Positions 41,211 to 41,250 of a stretch of 41,250 nucleotides of DNA are shown piece by piece. The position numbers and the translations under genes were made by a program. The notes under the pieces were generated by a model. It saw only the letters and a program-made list of their open reading frames with translations, searched no databases and had not been told where the DNA came from. Each line of letters opens with the position of its first letter. Positions within the stretch are counted from its first letter, which is position 1. The stretch comes from Streptomyces afghaniensis 772. GTDB lineage: Bacteria > Actinomycetota > Actinomycetes > Streptomycetales > Streptomycetaceae. The DNA is taken from contig KE354164.1 of assembly GCA_000415505.1 (NCBI GenBank), positions 1-41,250 on the forward strand, read 5' to 3'.

Positions 41211-41250
41211 TCTTCGCTGGGCAGCGTAGGACGGGCATCCGTCGGATTCG

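Overview
High-GC DNA (about 70% G+C, G/C-rich third codon positions) whose recognisable genes are actinobacterial in type: three DUF418 membrane proteins, a DUF2180 protein, an I36 peptidase inhibitor, a remnant of a Tpg-like telomere terminal protein, and a short palindromic element of the kind scattered through Streptomyces genomes. The best guess is Streptomyces or a close relative, in an accessory and perhaps arm-located part of a linear replicon. Much of the window is decaying: I count more than a dozen broken genes.

Layout. 1-1.9 kb: transposase debris (IS630, Tn3) and a broken secreted protein with discoidin and ricin-type domains. 1.9-10.8 kb: three DUF418 paralogues around a NarL-type response regulator, its frameshifted histidine kinase and a truncated ABC exporter, then a broken SGNH hydrolase. 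The three DUF418 genes share an upstream element at one fixed distance. 10.8-12.9 kb: an AraC fragment, a dead IS5-family element, a DnaE2 fragment and unrecognised remnants.

12.9-29.4 kb is the functional core, a catabolic regulon. A minus-strand series encodes a HAD hydrolase, RidA, a D-serine-dehydratase-like PLP enzyme, an SDR, a cupin, a four-part polyamine-type ABC importer and an aldehyde dehydrogenase, with an Lrp regulator beyond. A divergent GntR/FCD regulator lies at the head. Further right, on the plus strand, are a second RidA and two FAD amine/amino-acid oxidases. A 17-bp palindrome occurs twice before the HAD gene, and related copies lie at the gntR promoter and at the promoter of the second ridA, so one regulator probably controls both halves. 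The likely logic is import of an amino compound, conversion by imine-forming PLP and FAD enzymes, imine clean-up by RidA and aldehyde oxidation by the dehydrogenase. The substrate cannot be named from sequence. The two ridA genes share 216 identical bp in inverted orientation.

29.8-41.2 kb: a broken MFS transporter carrying the palindromic repeat, a large nSTAND-WD40 protein with a duplicated N-terminal scrap upstream, a secreted I36 inhibitor, a Tpg remnant, a P-loop kinase-like protein, a frameshifted unknown gene followed by a two-repeat relic resembling a type I-E CRISPR array, an NmrA-like oxidoreductase, a secreted DUF2690-like protein, and HNH and Mrr-like nuclease remnants. No rRNA, convincing tRNA, cas genes or biosynthetic gene cluster were seen.
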